A stretch of 64,000 nt of DNA from Streptomyces gossypii (GTDB taxonomy: Bacteria; Actinomycetota; Actinomycetes; Streptomycetales; Streptomycetaceae): positions 62,001 to 126,000 of the forward strand of contig NZ_JAJAGO010000016.1 of the NCBI RefSeq assembly GCF_025165795.1, in the 5' to 3' direction. The notes under the pieces were generated by a model that did no database searches, was not told the DNA's origin, and was given only the letters and a program-made list of their open reading frames with translations. A program made the position numbers and the translations under genes. Shown one piece after another: positions 50,493 through 58,518 of the stretch. The first letter of the stretch is position 1, and each line of letters starts with the position of its first letter.

Positions 50493-51912
50493 GTGGGCGG
50501 ATGGGCACTGCCAATATACGGGAGATGCGCGGTATACGCGCCGTACGGGACGCTCGCGGGGCGTCCGCGCCGCGCGGTGGCGGCGGCGATGGCGCTCTGC
50601 CTGGGCGCCGGCCTGCTGGGCGGTTGGGGGATCAATGACGACGGTCCGGGGCACCATCTGACGTACGACGACTCCGTTTCGGCTGCGGCGACCAGCAAGT
50701 ACTGGCCCAGCCGCGGCGGGCGTCAGGACGACGAGGAGTTGCTGCGGGCCGCGGCACGAGCCTTCGCCTTCTACCGGGAGCGGACTGGCCAGTTCGACGC
50801 CCGGGCCCGCGCCAACGAGCTGAGCGCGGGCGAGCCGACAGTGCTGTTCGCCGGCTCGCTTGGCGCGAAGAAGGTGCCCACGGTGCTGCTCGGCTCGCGG
50901 CAAGTGCTCTTCCGTTACGAGGAGCGGGAAGGCGAGAAGGCTGACAGCCCCCTCACGACGCCGTCGCCCTACGCGGTGGAGTCGCTGCCCCGAACAGTTC
51001 AGTATGGCTCCTCACCGCTGGTGCTCAACCCGTCCAGGAACGGGTCAGCGCCGCGGAAGGACCTGCGGCTGCTGGTGCCCGAGGGCATGACGAAGCTGCG
51101 CGTCGCGGGCTTCGAGGGGAAGAGCTACGACTGGCGGCCGGTCACGGTGAAGAACGGCGTCACCGGGCCGCTGCGGACCTACGATCCCAGCTTCACCTCC
51201 GTGAGCCGGGAGGATCAGCGGCACAGCATCGGAGGGTGCCGCGACCACGGACTGCTCCTGCGGGCCACCATCGAGCCGAGTACGGGGGAATCGCACGAGA
51301 TGTTCTACGTCGTGCGCGGCAAGGACTTCCACGCCGTCAGCGCCAGGCTGGGGGGGCACCGACATGTTCGACGCCCCGCATGTCCGCACCCTGGCCCGGT
51401 CGCTCATGTGCGAGAACGGGCCCGTCGAGTGGGACGAGCACATCACCGAGGTGTCCTCGGAGCGGGTATGGACCGGTGAGTCGGCCGACGGGCAGGGGCG
51501 TCAGGAGATCATCCGCCTGGACACGGAGTCGCCAGCGCGGGCCACTTCCACCTCCCGGCTGCTGGTCGGGGTCGACGAGCCCCGGCATCTGACCTACCTC
51601 AGCAAACCTCAGGAATCCGGCACGGGCGACACGCACTTCGACAGCCTCTACGGGGTGTGCGCCTCCTGGGACGGCCGGGTGGTGGTGGCCGACGGCAGCA
51701 AGGTCACCAGGATCGAGGTCACCGAGCTGGGCTCCGGGGAGACGTACACGGCTGACGGAGACTCACTCGTCGCACGGCGTAAGGTCAGCGGCGACGAGCC
51801 CGGAGCGCTGACCGCGGCCGTCACCCGGACCAGGCGTCACAAGGGCGGCCGCGAGACGCCCTATACCGGCGTCATCCACTGCCACCACGCACTGGACACC
51901 CCAGACTTCTGA
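50493..51912 (+). pseudogene. Membrane-anchored hypothetical protein, frameshifted in a G7 tract
   Basis: Two adjacent frames make one protein of about 470 residues if one G is removed from the run at 50 bases before position 51400 (G tract 51350-51356): SARLGG then TDMFDAPHVRTLARSLMCEN. The first part has an N-terminal membrane helix (RRAVAAAMALCLGAGLLGGWGI) and an extracytoplasmic region. The second part continues to a stop at 51910-51912. The start is uncertain (GTG 50493 used). I do not recognise the family. The cause may be a sequencing error, true inactivation or slippage. Confidence 0.65.
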
Positions 51913-52077
51913 CGCTGCCGTCGTACCAACGGCAAGGTCAAGGTCTCATGGCCGGGACGACCTCGCCGAGGTGTCGGGTCGACTCGGACGCCGGACCGCC
52001 GAAGGCCGCTCCGCGCCCTCTGGCCGTGTCCTAGCCACTAGCGTTAGCGGGGCCTGGGACGGATGCGAGGAGGCACG

Positions 52078-52623
52078 GTGATCACTTGGCGGCGGGTGAC
52101 CGAGGGGGACTTCGGGTTGCTGCGGGAATGGCTGGCGCAGCCGCACGTGGCCCGGTGGTGGCACCACGACACGTCCCCGGAGGCCATCGCACGGGACTTC
52201 GGGCCGGCGGCACGCGGCGAGGAGCCGTCCGAGGACCTGCTGGTCATGCTGGACGACACCCCGGTTTCCTTGGTCCAGCGGTGCCGGTATGCGGACTACC
52301 CCGACTACCGGGCCGAGTTGGCCGCACAAATCGACCTGCCCGACACGGCCGTCACTATCGACTACCTGCTCGGCGACCTCGCACGGGTGGGGCAGGGGCT
52401 GGGCCCGCGCATCATCCGGGCGATCATCGCGGCCACCTGGACCGACCATCCGGACGCCGCCGCCGTCGTCGTCCCGGTCCACGCGGCCAACCGCGCCTCG
52501 TGGCGGGCGCTGGAGAAGGCCGGACTGCGAAGAATCGGCCCCGCCGACCTGACCCCGGACAACCCGGCGGACGACCGCACCCACGAGGTCTACCGCATCG
52601 ACCGCCCCGCCACCCCAGACTGA
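52078..52623 (+). CDS. GNAT acetyltransferase, AAC(6')-like
   Basis: A 181-residue acetyltransferase. WRRVTEGDFGLLREWLAQPHVARWW at the N-terminus and IDYLLGDLARVGQGLGPRIIRAII (acetyl-CoA loop GQGLGPR) follow the AAC(6')-Ib/IbuA pattern, with RASWRALEKAGLRRIG at the end. The enzyme could acetylate aminoglycosides or a siderophore/peptide amine. GTG 52078 is chosen over ATG 52063 because GAGGAGG (52067-52073) is correctly spaced only from the GTG. Monocistronic. Confidence 0.87.
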   Translation: MITWRRVTEGDFGLLREWLAQPHVARWWHHDTSPEAIARDFGPAARGEEPSEDLLVMLDDTPVSLVQRCRYADYPDYRAELAAQIDLPDTAVTIDYLLGDLARVGQGLGPRIIRAIIAATWTDHPDAAAVVVPVHAANRASWRALEKAGLRRIGPADLTPDNPADDRTHEVYRIDRPATPD

Positions 52624-52660
52624 CCACGGTTGACGAAGATCGCCATACCGTCGGCGGACT

Positions 52661-52840
52661 TCAGGTGGCGAGGTGGAGTTCGGCCCAGATGTGTATTCCG
52701 GGCGCGCCGGTGCGAGGCGTGATGCCCCAGCGGTCGGCGAGCGGGGAGACGAGATACAGGCCGCGGCCCGTCTCGTCTGGGAAGGTCGTCAGCTGCCAGC
52801 GAGCCGTGGAACGTGCCGGGCCGCGGTCTCCCCGGCCCGG
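52661..52840 (-). pseudogene. Second truncated SpoIIAB-like ATP-binding protein
   Basis: The minus-strand frame gives WQLTTFPDETGRGLYLVSPL, then ADRWGITPRTGAPGIHIWAE, then LHLAT and a stop. It is the G-box and C-terminus of an HATPase_c_2 regulator. An in-frame stop lies at its left edge just where the serine hydrolase gene ends, so only about 59 codons survive and the ATP-binding N-terminal half is gone. Confidence 0.7.
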
Positions 52841-53959
52841 TCAGCCGTACATCGCCACGCGGTAGAGAGTCGCAAGCGCGTCGTCGACGGGATGGGGCTG
52901 CGGCTTGCCGGAGGAGTCGAACCCGTTCCACCTCTGCAGGTTCACCGCGACTGCCATCTGCCGCTTGCCGTCGGCACGGGTCATGGCCAGCGCTCCACCA
53001 CCCCAGACCGTGCCTCCATGGCCCCAGAAGATGCCCTGCCCGGGCCCCTCCATCGGGTACAGGCCGAGGCCGTAGTCGATCGTCTTGCCCTCTTGGGAGA
53101 CGACCGGGGCAGTGCGTTGCATCTGCGCCAGCGACGACGGGCTGACGATCTCCCCGGCCAGCAGCATGCCGTAGAAGCGATTGAGGTCGGTGACGGTCGA
53201 TATCAGCGAGGCCGACGGTCCCGCGTATGACATGTCGAAGACGCTGTAGTCGCGCGGAGGGTCGATCATGCCGAACCATGCCTCGTAGAGCTGCGAGTGC
53301 GGCCCTTCGACGTACGGGCCGGCGGGGAATCCGGTGTCCCGGAGCCCGGCGTGCTCGATGACGTTCCGGGTGATGCACAGCTCGGCCGTTGTGCCGCTCA
53401 CCTCTTCCAGGAGTTGGGCGAGGAGCAGGTAGTTGGTGTTGGAGTACACCCCCGGAGTGCCGCCCGGGGTGCCGACGGCAGGTGCGGTGACCCCCATCTC
53501 GATCAGTTCGGCGGGGTCGAACCGCGTATGCCGGTGGTCGTCCAGGCTCTGCGGCCTGGTGTCCGCGGCGACGGGGAACGCCTTGAGGGAGGGGTAGGCG
53601 TACGGGAGGTACTCGGCGAGGCCGCTGGTGTGGTTGATCAGCATCCGGACCGTGATCGCGTCACCGCGTTCCTTGGGAACCAGCTTCGGAAGGTACCGGC
53701 CGATCGGTGTGTCGAGACCGATCTGACCGCTCTCGACCTGTTGCAGGACCGCTGCGGCGGTGAAGGTCTTGGTGATGCTGCCGACCCGGTGCCGCATGTC
53801 GGCGGTGACGGGGCGGCCGGTGGCGACATCGGCGACCCCGGCGGCACCGCGCCAGACCTGGTCACCGTCTCGCACCTCGGCGAACAGGCCCGGCATCCCG
53901 GCGCGGTGGACGTCTTCGATGGCTGCGTTCAGCGCTGCGGAATTCAGTGGGTTCTTCAC
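52841..53959 (-). CDS. Serine hydrolase, class C beta-lactamase/DD-peptidase family
   Basis: A 372-residue hydrolase with the three active-site elements: SITK (nucleophilic Ser, residue 61 region), YSNTN (about 170) and WGHGG (about 313) in place of KTG. No signal peptide is visible, so it may be cytosolic, as in many esterase/peptidase-like members. The GTG start has AAAGGACGCAGGAC upstream. It is divergent from a TetR gene and shares a palindromic operator with it, suggesting substrate-induced expression. The substrate is unknown (D-amino-acid peptide, ester or beta-lactam). Confidence 0.92.
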   Translation of the reverse strand: MKNPLNSAALNAAIEDVHRAGMPGLFAEVRDGDQVWRGAAGVADVATGRPVTADMRHRVGSITKTFTAAAVLQQVESGQIGLDTPIGRYLPKLVPKERGDAITVRMLINHTSGLAEYLPYAYPSLKAFPVAADTRPQSLDDHRHTRFDPAELIEMGVTAPAVGTPGGTPGVYSNTNYLLLAQLLEEVSGTTAELCITRNVIEHAGLRDTGFPAGPYVEGPHSQLYEAWFGMIDPPRDYSVFDMSYAGPSASLISTVTDLNRFYGMLLAGEIVSPSSLAQMQRTAPVVSQEGKTIDYGLGLYPMEGPGQGIFWGHGGTVWGGGALAMTRADGKRQMAVAVNLQRWNGFDSSGKPQPHPVDDALATLYRVAMYG

Positions 53960-54084
53960 GTCCTGCGTCCTTTCGTGTTCCCCGGGGTGAGCTCCGCATC
54001 GGTTGCCTGACCCGGGTGACAGGGCACGCGTGACACGTCGGCCCGCCTGCTGCCGGGTCGCTCGGCACGCTCATGTCCTCATTA

Positions 54085-54101
54085 TGCACGCGGTGCGTGC
54101 A
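54085..54101. promoter_or_regulatory. Operator of the serine hydrolase/TetR divergon
   Basis: TGCACGC-GGT-GCGTGCA is a perfect palindrome (54085-54101), with another GTGCAC at 54109-54114. It lies in the 186-base gap between the divergent starts, where the TetR would control both promoters. Confidence 0.7.
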
Positions 54102-54145
54102 ACGCCAAGTGCACAAGTTAGACTGAGTTCGACGAGAGGGGCGAA

Positions 54146-54805
54146 ATGACAGGTCGAAGGCGTTGGTCGACCGAGGAAATCCTGGATGCGGCAGTGGAGT
54201 TGCTGCGCACGAGCGACACAGAGTCGTTCAGTGTGCGCAAGCTCGCCGCGACCCTTGGGACCGATTCCTCCAGTCTCTACCGGCACTTCCGCAGCAAGAC
54301 AGAACTGCTGCGCGCGGTCGCCGACCGCATCCTCCTGGCCTCCATGGACGACTACCACCCCGAGGGCGACTGGAAGCAGCGCATCACCGCCCTGGCCCTG
54401 CGCGTGAGGGAGGCGTTCGGCCGGCAGCCCCAGCTCGCCGCTGTCTGGGGACGGTATGCGTCAGGCGGCGCCGGTTCCCGGCTGGTCGTGGAAGAGGTAC
54501 TACAGGCCCTGCGCGCGTCGGGACTGCCCGACGCGGAGATCCCGGCGCGCTACCACCGGCTCGCGGTCCTCATCGCCGCGCTGATCGCCTCCGAGGCCGA
54601 AGTCAGCACCATCACTTCGGAAGAGTACGAACAGGGCATGGAGCTGTTCCGCGTCACGGTACTCGGCGCCGACCCCGAACACTTCCCCGCCCTGGCCTAC
54701 TTCGCCCGCGACGTCCGCCCTCTGGGGGTGGATCGCCGCGCCGCGTTCGAAGAGATCCTCGCCGCCCACCTTGCCCACATCGAGGCCGCAATCTGCCCGA
54801 GCTAA
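54146..54805 (+). CDS. TetR-family transcriptional regulator
   Basis: A 219-residue regulator with HTH at about residues 9-55 (ILDAAVELLRTSDTESFSVRKLAATLGTDSSSLYRHFRSKTELL) and a C-terminal domain resembling the TetR_C group of tetracycline-type repressors (LAVWGRYASGGAGSRLVVEEVLQALRASGL). It is divergent from the serine hydrolase and probably represses it. The ligand is unknown. Confidence 0.93.
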   Translation: MTGRRRWSTEEILDAAVELLRTSDTESFSVRKLAATLGTDSSSLYRHFRSKTELLRAVADRILLASMDDYHPEGDWKQRITALALRVREAFGRQPQLAAVWGRYASGGAGSRLVVEEVLQALRASGLPDAEIPARYHRLAVLIAALIASEAEVSTITSEEYEQGMELFRVTVLGADPEHFPALAYFARDVRPLGVDRRAAFEEILAAHLAHIEAAICPS

Positions 54806-54919
54806 TGCCGCGTACGCCAATTTTTGCCCCGTCGACGATGGCGCGTAGGCATAGGTCGTCGGCCGCTTGGAGGTCAAGTGCGCGCTGAGCAGTCCCTACG
54901 GCCTCGGCGGCCTGAGTGG

Positions 54920-54949
54920 GGCCGGGCGGGGCTTTGGCCCCGCCCGGCC
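54920..54949. terminator. Terminator between TetR and M64 genes
   Basis: A perfect 13-pair stem, GGCCGGGCGGGGC with GCCCCGCCCGGCC and loop TTTG, lies five bases beyond the end of the minus-strand M64 peptidase gene. Confidence 0.85.
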
Positions 54950-54954
54950 GGGCG

Positions 54955-56862
54955 TCACTTCTCGAGGAGCGTGACGCGGAAGGACCGCGGTGTGGAGATG
55001 TTGCCCGCCGCGTCGATGGTCCGGTACTCCACGGTGTGCGTGCCGTATTCGGGCGTCGCGTCGTCCCATGGCACCCCGCGGAACGAGCCGAGCTTGCCGT
55101 AGACGAGATCGTCGATCACGGTGCCGCCAGGGGTGAAGCGGAACGGAGCGTCCGCGTCCGTCGGCCAGCCGTAGTACGTGTACCAGCCGTCGCCGTTGAC
55201 CCGGAACTGCGAGATCACATGGCCGTCCTGGTCATCGGCCGACGTCAGCTTCATGGTGAACGGCCCGTCGTACACGTACTCCGCCGGACGGCCCGGCCGG
55301 TGCACCGTGTGCAGCGGTTCGGAGAGGTCGTACGTGGCCTTGGCCGCTGTTGCGTCCACGGCCCACTTCAGGGACTGTTTCGTGCCCGGAATGCGCGCCG
55401 TCAGCGTGTGGGTGCCCGGGCGGAGCTTGAGCGCGCCGAGGTCCAGGTCGCGGTCGTTGCCCCGGTTGTGCACCGTACGCCCGTCCAGCTTCCACTGCAC
55501 CCGGTAGGTCCGCTTGGTGGGATGCGTGGTGTCGGCGTACACCACCGACTCCGCGCCGACCGGCGTATCGGTCGCGGTGTGCCCGGTGAACTCGGGTGAG
55601 ACCGGAGTGCGCCGGGTCGGCGGTGCACCCTTGCCCGCCTGGACGGTCCACGTCACCCTGCGGGTCAGGGAGGTCTCCCGGATCGCCGGGTCGCGCACGA
55701 AGGACGTGGGGTCGGTGACGGTGGCCGTCACGGTGTGCTTCCCCGGGCTGAGGTCGAGACGGCGCAGGTCGAGGGTGCGCACCGACTTCGCGGCCTGCTT
55801 GCCGTCGACGGTCCAGTTTGTGGAGAGCTCGCCGCCGACCGGGTGGAGGGTGTCCACCCATAGGGTGCGGTCGTCGCGCACGGGCGCGGCGTTGGGGGCG
55901 TGCGCTTCGACAAGGTCTACCTTGTCCGTGATGGCCTGCGTCATGACCTCGCGCTCGACCTGGTCGAAGGAGTAGCCGAGGCTCTTCATCATCGAGTGCT
56001 CACTGGGCCGCCAGACGCCCTTGGTCTGGTAGAGGCCGCCCTCGTGACCTCCGATGGTGCCGCCGGACAGGCTCTCCTCACCCAGCCAGCGCCACCACTT
56101 CTTCCGCTCGGCCCGCATCTCGTCCTCGGTGAGCAGGGTGTGGTGGCGGGAGGCGGGTTCGTCTCCGGTGTAGGTGCCGCCGGGTTCGCCGCGTGCGTAG
56201 TAGTCGTACTCGTCCTGGAGCTTGCCCAGCGAGTGGCCGATCTCGTGCGGAGTGATCAGTGTGGAGAGGGCGTTCCCGCCGCTCGCGGTGGCGTAGGTGC
56301 CGCCCGCGCCGCCGTACGTGTCGCTGTTGCCGAGGGCCACGATCTGCCGGTTGGCGCTCTCGGTGCCCGATACCAGATCGGCGAGGGCGGCCGCCTTCCG
56401 GGAGTCGACGGTGAGCAGCCGCTGCACACTGTCCGCGTTGCAGCCGCCCCAGAAGCCCATGTCGAGCGGGGTGTCACGGTGCGGCGAGGTCAGGGACGGG
56501 TCACAGTCGACGCCGGACTCCGCGGAGGGGGTCTCGACTGCCCAGACGTTGATGTAGGAACGGTAGGAAGCGAAGGGCTCCTGGCTCCACAACACGTTGA
56601 GGTGCTTCTCGATGTCGGCCCGGAACTCCGGGAGTTGATCGGCGGTGTAGCCGTCGCCCAGGACGACGAGGTTGAAGCGCCGGTCGGCGGGGCCGGTCGT
56701 CTGGACCGGCACAACGGTCGCGGCGTCGGTCACCTCGGCGACGCTCGCCTCAGCGGCGCTAGCCCGCGCGGGCTCCGCGGTGGCGGACGGCGCCACCGTG
56801 ACACACACGCCCAGGAGCGCCGCCGCGGTGGCGGCACTCGCAAATTTGTCCGGGATTCTCAT
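54955..56862 (-). CDS. Secreted M64-family zinc metallopeptidase
   Basis: A 635-residue exported protease. A Sec signal (ATAAALLGVCVTVAPSATAEP) precedes an M64 (IgA-peptidase-like) catalytic domain, about 60-340. It contains FNLVVLGDGYTADQLPEFRADIE and the zinc motif HEIGHSLGKLQDEY (about 216-229). The C-terminal half is built of beta-sandwich repeats (DLRRLDLSPGKHTVTATVTDPT, then LDLGALKLRPGTHTLTARI, then DGPFTMKLTSADDQDGHVISQ). These are probably binding or spacer domains. It likely degrades extracellular proteins. Confidence 0.92.
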   Translation of the reverse strand: MRIPDKFASAATAAALLGVCVTVAPSATAEPARASAAEASVAEVTDAATVVPVQTTGPADRRFNLVVLGDGYTADQLPEFRADIEKHLNVLWSQEPFASYRSYINVWAVETPSAESGVDCDPSLTSPHRDTPLDMGFWGGCNADSVQRLLTVDSRKAAALADLVSGTESANRQIVALGNSDTYGGAGGTYATASGGNALSTLITPHEIGHSLGKLQDEYDYYARGEPGGTYTGDEPASRHHTLLTEDEMRAERKKWWRWLGEESLSGGTIGGHEGGLYQTKGVWRPSEHSMMKSLGYSFDQVEREVMTQAITDKVDLVEAHAPNAAPVRDDRTLWVDTLHPVGGELSTNWTVDGKQAAKSVRTLDLRRLDLSPGKHTVTATVTDPTSFVRDPAIRETSLTRRVTWTVQAGKGAPPTRRTPVSPEFTGHTATDTPVGAESVVYADTTHPTKRTYRVQWKLDGRTVHNRGNDRDLDLGALKLRPGTHTLTARIPGTKQSLKWAVDATAAKATYDLSEPLHTVHRPGRPAEYVYDGPFTMKLTSADDQDGHVISQFRVNGDGWYTYYGWPTDADAPFRFTPGGTVIDDLVYGKLGSFRGVPWDDATPEYGTHTVEYRTIDAAGNISTPRSFRVTLLEK

Positions 56863-57018
56863 AAGCTCGCAGCGTACGGCGATGTCCGGGTGGTTGGTAA
56901 GAGGCTGAGCGGAATGATCGCCTCCGACTTCCCGGACGCACGGTCACGGCACCCGGATGCGGCCTTCGGCCAGCCCGAGGGCTCTGCTGACCAGTTGCTG
57001 CGCGCAGGGTGCAAGGTG

Positions 57019-57050
57019 CCCTTCCGGGCGGCGGGTGCCGCCCGGAAGGG
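57019..57050 (-). terminator. Terminator of the carbohydrate operon
   Basis: A perfect 14-pair stem, CCCTTCCGGGCGGC with GCCGCCCGGAAGGG and loop GGGT, five bases past the GH16 stop. It ends the minus-strand unit that starts with the solute-binding protein. Confidence 0.87.
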
Positions 57051-57055
57051 GGCCG

Positions 57056-58486
57056 TCAGCTGCCGGGGACGGTGTCCTCGAAGGTGGTTCCGGATTCCCG
57101 GTAGGCGTCGATCTTCTCGTTCACCTGGGCGGGAGTCAGCACCTGGTCCTGCGTGTGCAGGACGTAGTCGACCTTCTGGTCATAGGCGCGCGGGGTGGTG
57201 GAGGTCTGTCCGGCGAGATCGATCAGCCACTGGTTGAAGTTGATCGACATGTCGCGTTCGGGCAGGTAGCGGGCCTCGTGGGTGCCGAACAGCTGGCCGT
57301 CGACGTAGTAGTTGATGGCGTTGTCGTCGATGGTGAGCACGAGGTCGTGCCAGCCCTGGTAGCTCTGCCGCGATTCGGTGTGCCGGTTGACCGCCTCCCA
57401 CGGGTCCGGACGGTAGGTCTCCCACGAGGTGACGTAGAGGATGTTGGAGGGCTCGCCCCAGCCGCCGTTGGGGAGGTACTCGAAGTCGTATTCCGAGTAG
57501 TCGTCGGCCATCGGGGCCGTCAGGTCGTTGATGGGGAAGAACGTCTGCACGAGGTGGTCGCCGTCCGGCCCGGATTTCGGGGCGTCGGAGAAGTGGACCC
57601 GCGCGGCGTACGTCCCGTTCCTGAACTTGGTGGCCTGGGTGAGGATCTCGGTGTGCTCGGTGGACGCGCCGGTCCCGGCCGTCGAGGTCTCCATGTTCAT
57701 CAGGGAGTTGCCGCCCTCGGTGGCGAAGGTGACGTTCGACGGGTCCCAGGTCGCGCCGGGCACTCCGGGGCCGCCCGCGTTGGAGCGGATGCTCCAGCCG
57801 TGCGCGCGGATCTGCGGGTCGGTGTGGCCCGAGTAGTTGAAGTCGTCGAACAGGCTGGGTGCGTCACCGGGCGGGTCGGGGTCCGGGTCCGGGTCCGGAC
57901 CGGGGTCGTTCCCGTCGGGGGCGGTGCCCCAGGCGATACTGCCGCCGACCTGCGCCGTGATCTTGTCGGCGTTGCCGTACGAGGTGCGGCTCGCGTCGAA
58001 GGAGTAGTCATCGCTCTGTCTGACCGGCTGCCAGTTCGTCTGGTGGAAGCGCAGTTGGAGGTCGCCGGTGTCGGCGCCCGGGGCGAGCGAGCCTGCCCCG
58101 GAGGTGAAGCCGACTTCGAGGTAGCGGTCCGCGGTGGCCGTCGGGTTGGCGAGCCTGCCGAAGGTGCCGGTGACGTTCGCGCAGCCCTTGACCGCCCAGG
58201 AGCAGGCGAAGCGGTATTCGGCGGAGGCCGAGTCCGCCTTGAAGTAGTAGCGGACCTTGACGCCGCTGAGCGGCGTGCTGCTGCTGCCGGTGTTGACGAC
58301 CTTCAGCCAGGGCTCGGTCTGGTCCGCGGTGGCGCCGGTCGCTCCCGTCTTGTACTGGACGGCCAGGGTGCCGTCGGCGGCCGTGGCCGGGGGTGCGGTG
58401 AGTCCGGCCACGCACAGGCCGGACGCGGCGGCTACGACGAGCGCGGTGCGTGCGGCCGTGCTTCGCCGCTGTTTCTTTCCGTACAT
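57056..58486 (-). CDS. Secreted GH16 glycosidase with N-terminal CBM3-like domain
   Basis: A 476-residue exported enzyme. A signal peptide (to about residue 37, ATAADG) is followed by a CBM3-like domain (about 38-195) with LAVQYKTG and WLKVVNTGSSSTPLSGVKVRYYF. A Pro/Asp linker follows, then a GH16 domain (about 215-476) with catalytic E332-Y-D334-F-E336 in SEYDFEYLP. GH16 enzymes cut beta-1,3/1,4-glucans or galactans. Here the company of a GH20 hexosaminidase and a sugar ABC transporter points to an amino-sugar-containing polysaccharide. ATG 58486 with GGAAGGAAG; only 32 bases follow the GH20 gene. Confidence 0.9.
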   Translation of the reverse strand: MYGKKQRRSTAARTALVVAAASGLCVAGLTAPPATAADGTLAVQYKTGATGATADQTEPWLKVVNTGSSSTPLSGVKVRYYFKADSASAEYRFACSWAVKGCANVTGTFGRLANPTATADRYLEVGFTSGAGSLAPGADTGDLQLRFHQTNWQPVRQSDDYSFDASRTSYGNADKITAQVGGSIAWGTAPDGNDPGPDPDPDPDPPGDAPSLFDDFNYSGHTDPQIRAHGWSIRSNAGGPGVPGATWDPSNVTFATEGGNSLMNMETSTAGTGASTEHTEILTQATKFRNGTYAARVHFSDAPKSGPDGDHLVQTFFPINDLTAPMADDYSEYDFEYLPNGGWGEPSNILYVTSWETYRPDPWEAVNRHTESRQSYQGWHDLVLTIDDNAINYYVDGQLFGTHEARYLPERDMSINFNQWLIDLAGQTSTTPRAYDQKVDYVLHTQDQVLTPAQVNEKIDAYRESGTTFEDTVPGS

Positions 58487-58518
58487 GAGTGCTTCCTTCC
58501 GGTAGGAGGTCGGGATTC

